A stretch of 8,716 nt of DNA from Dehalococcoidia bacterium. GTDB taxonomy: Bacteria; Chloroflexota; Dehalococcoidia; Dehalococcoidales; UBA3254. Positions 6,382-8,716 of the stretch are shown here, piece after piece; the stretch's first letter is position 1; every line of letters starts with the position of its first letter. A model generated the notes under the pieces. It was given only the letters and a program-made list of their open reading frames with translations. It was not told the origin of the DNA and did no database searches. The stretch covers positions 1 through 8,716 of the forward strand of contig JAUYDO010000042.1 in the NCBI GenBank assembly GCA_030691835.1, in the 5' to 3' direction. Position numbers and translations under genes: made by a program.

Positions 6382-7077
6382 ATGGAAGAGCAATGGATTG
6401 AGCGCTATCGCAAACCGACCCGGATACTGCACTGGGTATACGCCGCCTGTTTTCTTGTGCTGTTAGCCACCGGGCTCATCCTGTTCCTGCCTCCTTTAGC
6501 CGCACTGGCACAGGATAGCTGGACACGAATTATTCACCGCGTTGCCTCGGTCATCATCATCATAGCGCCTATAGTCTATCTCGTTTTCAACTGGAAATCG
6601 GCGCTGAAGGGACTGGCGGACGCCTTCGACTGGGGCTGGGACGATATAGGGTGGCTTATTGCCGCGCCGCGCTACTATTTCCTGGCTGACGAGAAGGCGA
6701 TGCCGCCGCAGCACCACATGAATACCGGGCAGAAAATGTGGTGGCTCATAGTGATAGTCAGCGGTTTAGTTTTCACGGTGACCGGGATTATCATGTGGGC
6801 ATTTAAGACTACGGCGCCTGCGGCGGTGCTCCAGTGGAGCGTCTTTGCTCATGATGCAGTTTTCGTCGTAACGACGAGCATGCTATTATTACACGTGTAC
6901 CTGTCCGTAATCCATCCACTGATGCGACCACTGCGCACCGGGGCGTGGAGCTCCATGGCGAGAGGCAAGGTATCGGTGGAATATGCCAAATCACACCACG
7001 GTAAATGGTATGAGGAGGTTGTCGGAAGGAAGGAGGCGGAGTCTGAGTGGGAGAAAGTCGAGGTTACCACGAAATAA
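6382..7077 (+). CDS. fdnI: Formate dehydrogenase cytochrome b (gamma) subunit
   Basis: The 231-residue membrane protein passes electrons from the iron-sulfur subunit to quinone. Four hydrophobic helices are visible: about 18-38 (VYAACFLVLLATGLILFLPP), 54-70, 119-140 and 155-178. Histidines expected to bind two hemes b are His17 (ILHW), His52 (IIHR), His157 (FAHD) and His171 (LLHVYL), matching the spacing of His18, 57, 155 and 169 in E. coli FdnI. The C-terminal tail after residue 185 is charged and longer than in E. coli (about 217 residues). AAGGAG lies six bases before the ATG, which abuts the stop of fdnH. Its last 31 bases overlap the start of fdhE, so the two are translationally linked. 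Confidence 0.94.
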   Translation: MEEQWIERYRKPTRILHWVYAACFLVLLATGLILFLPPLAALAQDSWTRIIHRVASVIIIIAPIVYLVFNWKSALKGLADAFDWGWDDIGWLIAAPRYYFLADEKAMPPQHHMNTGQKMWWLIVIVSGLVFTVTGIIMWAFKTTAPAAVLQWSVFAHDAVFVVTTSMLLLHVYLSVIHPLMRPLRTGAWSSMARGKVSVEYAKSHHGKWYEEVVGRKEAESEWEKVEVTTK

Positions 7078-7940
7078 TAGAGGCGCTCGATAAGCTTGAA
7101 GCGAAGGATAGCTCGCTACCAGCGCCCTTGCAGTTGTATCGCAAAATACTCAGCATTCAGGCTGAAGCTGATAAGCGCATAAATGTGCGCCAGCCCGAGC
7201 TGAGTCAGGGTCTCATCGATGAGAGCGTTAGACAGGGTCGTCCGTTGCTGAGATTCGGAGACCTTGACCTCGACTGGGGGCTGGTCGGGGAGCTGGTGGA
7301 CAAGGCGACTTCCATCTTTTCCAGCTATACTACCCCCCCCGGCGAGCTTCCCGGAAATCTCAAGCACCTCACTCCTGCCATGCTGGAAGAGGCGGCGAGG
7401 GCGTGGTACGAAGACAGGGAATTGTCCTCTTCGCTGGCGGGCGCCGAAGACATGGCTGAGCTAGCCATCTTCACCGCTCTTAAGCCTTTCCTGTCGCGTT
7501 ACGCCGAATCCCTGATAAACCTGGTGAAGCAAGAGTACTGGCGCCGGGGCTATTGCCCGGTCTGCGGTGGTAGCCCGGATTTCTCATACCTGGACAAAGA
7601 GCGCGGCGCCCGATGGCTGCTGTGTTCCCGCTGTGACGCGCAGTGGCTTTTCCAGCGGCTGGAGTGCCCGAACTGCGGTAACCAGGACCAGGCCGAGCTT
7701 TCCTATTTCACGGATGATAAGGGACTCTACCGGCTCAACGTATGTGAAAAGTGCCGGTGCTATCTGAAAGCGATTGACCTCAGGGTGGCTGAGGGCGAGG
7801 TCTTTCTACCGCTGGAGCGCTTCCTCACCATGGATTTGGACAGGCAGGCTATCGAAAAGGGGTATACCACCTGTAGCCAGGCAGGGAAGCTGAAGCGCAT
7901 GCAGGGTCATGAGGAGGTACCGCGGCGCGCGGGAGGCTAG
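7047..7940 (+). CDS. fdhE: Formate dehydrogenase accessory protein FdhE
   Basis: The 297-residue cytoplasmic protein is needed for maturation of respiratory formate dehydrogenases in E. coli, where FdhE (about 309 residues) binds iron and interacts with the catalytic subunit. The N-terminal half is helical. The C-terminal half has rubredoxin-like CxxC knuckles: C170-C173 (YCPVCGGSP), C193-C196, C207-C210 (ECPNCGN) and C233-C236 (CEKCRCYLKAID). The pattern CPVCG...LxCxxC...W...CxNC...YLK is that of FdhE. The GTG at 7047 is preceded by AAGGAGG and GGAG (5-10 bases away) inside the end of fdnI, giving a 31-base overlap. A run of eight C at 7333-7340 encodes part of TTPPG; the frame is intact here. 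The TAG at 7938 is one base before the ATG of the next gene. Confidence 0.92.
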   Translation: MGESRGYHEIIEALDKLEAKDSSLPAPLQLYRKILSIQAEADKRINVRQPELSQGLIDESVRQGRPLLRFGDLDLDWGLVGELVDKATSIFSSYTTPPGELPGNLKHLTPAMLEEAARAWYEDRELSSSLAGAEDMAELAIFTALKPFLSRYAESLINLVKQEYWRRGYCPVCGGSPDFSYLDKERGARWLLCSRCDAQWLFQRLECPNCGNQDQAELSYFTDDKGLYRLNVCEKCRCYLKAIDLRVAEGEVFLPLERFLTMDLDRQAIEKGYTTCSQAGKLKRMQGHEEVPRRAGG

Positions 7941-7941
7941 C

Positions 7942-8436
7942 ATGATTACCGGACAGAAGGTGCTTCAGGACCTGCGCGGCGTCGATATATTCGCCGGGCT
8001 ACCTGATGACGAACTGAGGCAGATTGCTTCAGTCTGCACTCAGCGCTCTTACCTTCCCGGGGAGTTCTGCGCCGCTGAAGGCGAGACCACCGATGAGCTA
8101 CGGATAGTTAGCGCGGGCAAAGTTGCCATTGAGATGCGTATCGAAATCGCGCCGTACACCCAGACGCTGAACATAGCCACTCTCGGTAAGGGTAAGGTCT
8201 GCGCCTGGTCGGCGCTCGTGGAGCCGCACGTTCTCACCGCCTCGATTAGGTGCCTCGATAAGGCACAGATAATCGGCATCAGGGCTTCGGCGCTGGAGCG
8301 CATTTTTGAACGGAAGCCTGACATAGAAGCCGTGGTGATGAGGAACCTCAGCCGGATTGTCAGCTCCCGCCTCAGGGAGAGCCGCGCCCAGCTCCTGCGC
8401 CTCATCGCCGAGATGGTCAAACAGGGCAAGTACTGA
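7942..8436 (+). CDS. Second stand-alone cyclic-nucleotide-binding-domain protein, paralog of the one at 1637-2122
   Basis: The 164-residue protein has a CNB beta-roll without helix-turn-helix. It aligns end to end with the minus-strand paralog: IFAGLPDDELRQIA against LFRGLSEEELDQIA, GKVAIE against GKVGVE, VCAWSALV (86-93) against IFGWSALL, and VVMRNLSRIVSSRLR against VVMKNLATIITSRLR. Cys32 and Cys43 form the same C-x10-C pair. The cAMP-contacting Glu and Arg of Crp are not evident. Start: ATG at 7942 has GGGAGG five bases upstream; an in-frame ATG at 7909 inside fdhE has no better site. Its position between fdhE and fdhD, one base after the fdhE stop, ties it to formate dehydrogenase assembly or regulation. 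What it senses or binds cannot be told from sequence. Confidence 0.83.
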   Translation: MITGQKVLQDLRGVDIFAGLPDDELRQIASVCTQRSYLPGEFCAAEGETTDELRIVSAGKVAIEMRIEIAPYTQTLNIATLGKGKVCAWSALVEPHVLTASIRCLDKAQIIGIRASALERIFERKPDIEAVVMRNLSRIVSSRLRESRAQLLRLIAEMVKQGKY

Positions 8437-8531
8437 GCTTCTTTAACCTCGCCCCACTATCCTTCTGCTTCTGGAAAGATATTTTACTGGACATTTTTCG
8501 GGATTATCGGCTAAGATAGGAAGCAGATAGG

Positions 8532-8716
8532 GTGTCACTAAGAACCGATATGGAAGACGTTCAGGCGTTACCCGACGGCGCGGCGCCGGAAATCGAGTGC
8601 CGGAAGTATGATGAGGGGCAGTGGAGCCGCTCAATGGTCGCAGTGCCCAGGGAGATGGCGCTCACCATCTTCATAAACGGGCAGGAGCTGGTCACCACGA
8701 TGTGCACACCCAACAA
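8532..8716 (+). CDS. fdhD: FdhD sulfur carrier for formate dehydrogenase, 3' end beyond window
   Basis: The first 61 codons are present and the gene runs off the right edge. After a variable, acidic N-terminus comes VAVPREMALTIFINGQELVTTMCTPN, the hallmark of FdhD (in E. coli, EVPVALVYNG...VVMMASP before the LALGFL segment). FdhD transfers sulfur from a cysteine desulfurase to the molybdenum cofactor, a step required for formate dehydrogenase activity. Its catalytic CxxC lies past the window. Start: GTG at 8532 has AGGAAG (8518-8523) eight bases upstream; ATG at 8550 is in frame but lacks a clear site. The 95-base gap after the CNB gene contains no terminator, so it is probably part of the same operon. 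Confidence 0.88.
   Translation, partial: MSLRTDMEDVQALPDGAAPEIECRKYDEGQWSRSMVAVPREMALTIFINGQELVTTMCTPN

Noticed and set aside
8488..8517. Promoter-like TGGACA - 18 bases - TAAGAT before fdhD
   Set aside because: The transcript would begin after the ribosome-binding site at 8518-8523, leaving the GTG at 8532 almost leaderless; more likely chance similarity within an operon gap.

Overview
The window is a bacterial C1-metabolism locus made of two divergent gene blocks around a roughly 360-base regulatory region (about 2150-2506). The minus-strand block (1-2122) reads, in transcription order: a stand-alone cyclic-nucleotide-binding (CNB) domain protein, a pterin-dependent methyltransferase of the methyltetrahydrofolate:corrinoid (AcsE/MtrH-like) family, a cobalamin riboswitch with an intrinsic terminator, and the start of a BtuF-like corrinoid-binding lipoprotein that runs off the left edge. 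The plus-strand block (2507-8716) is a formate dehydrogenase operon of the membrane-bound, respiratory (Fdh-N/Fdh-O) type. It contains a Tat-exported selenocysteine catalytic subunit, a four-cluster ferredoxin-like subunit, a cytochrome b subunit, the accessory protein FdhE, a second CNB-only protein, and the start of the sulfur carrier FdhD, which runs off the right edge.

The catalytic subunit is interrupted by an in-frame UGA at 3077-3079. The context (ARI-U-HSPTVASL, then FGRGAMTNHW) matches the selenocysteine site of E. coli FdnG/FdoG, and a small hairpin lies at the distance expected for a bacterial SECIS. The two open stretches are therefore one gene of 1008 residues. A less expected detail is an aspartate (D54) where the second cysteine ligand of the N-terminal [4Fe-4S] cluster normally sits.

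How the genes work together: the fdn complex would oxidise formate on the outer face of the membrane (or run in reverse) and pass electrons through iron-sulfur clusters to hemes and quinone. The minus-strand genes handle methyl groups on tetrahydrofolate and corrinoid, plus corrinoid import under cobalamin control. Both fit an anaerobe that uses the Wood-Ljungdahl pathway or other corrinoid-dependent C1 chemistry. The two CNB-only proteins are paralogous, lack a DNA-binding domain, and share a WSAL motif and a C-x10-C pair. One opens the minus block and the other sits between fdhE and fdhD. They are the least explained part of the locus.

Organism: moderately GC-rich DNA, a selenoprotein formate dehydrogenase, corrinoid-linked methyl transfer and CNB-only proteins suggest a strict anaerobe. 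An uncultured Chloroflexota/Dehalococcoidia-type bacterium is my best guess, but this is inference only; acetogenic or sulfate-reducing lineages are not excluded. There is no IS element, tRNA, rRNA, CRISPR array or phage gene in the window.
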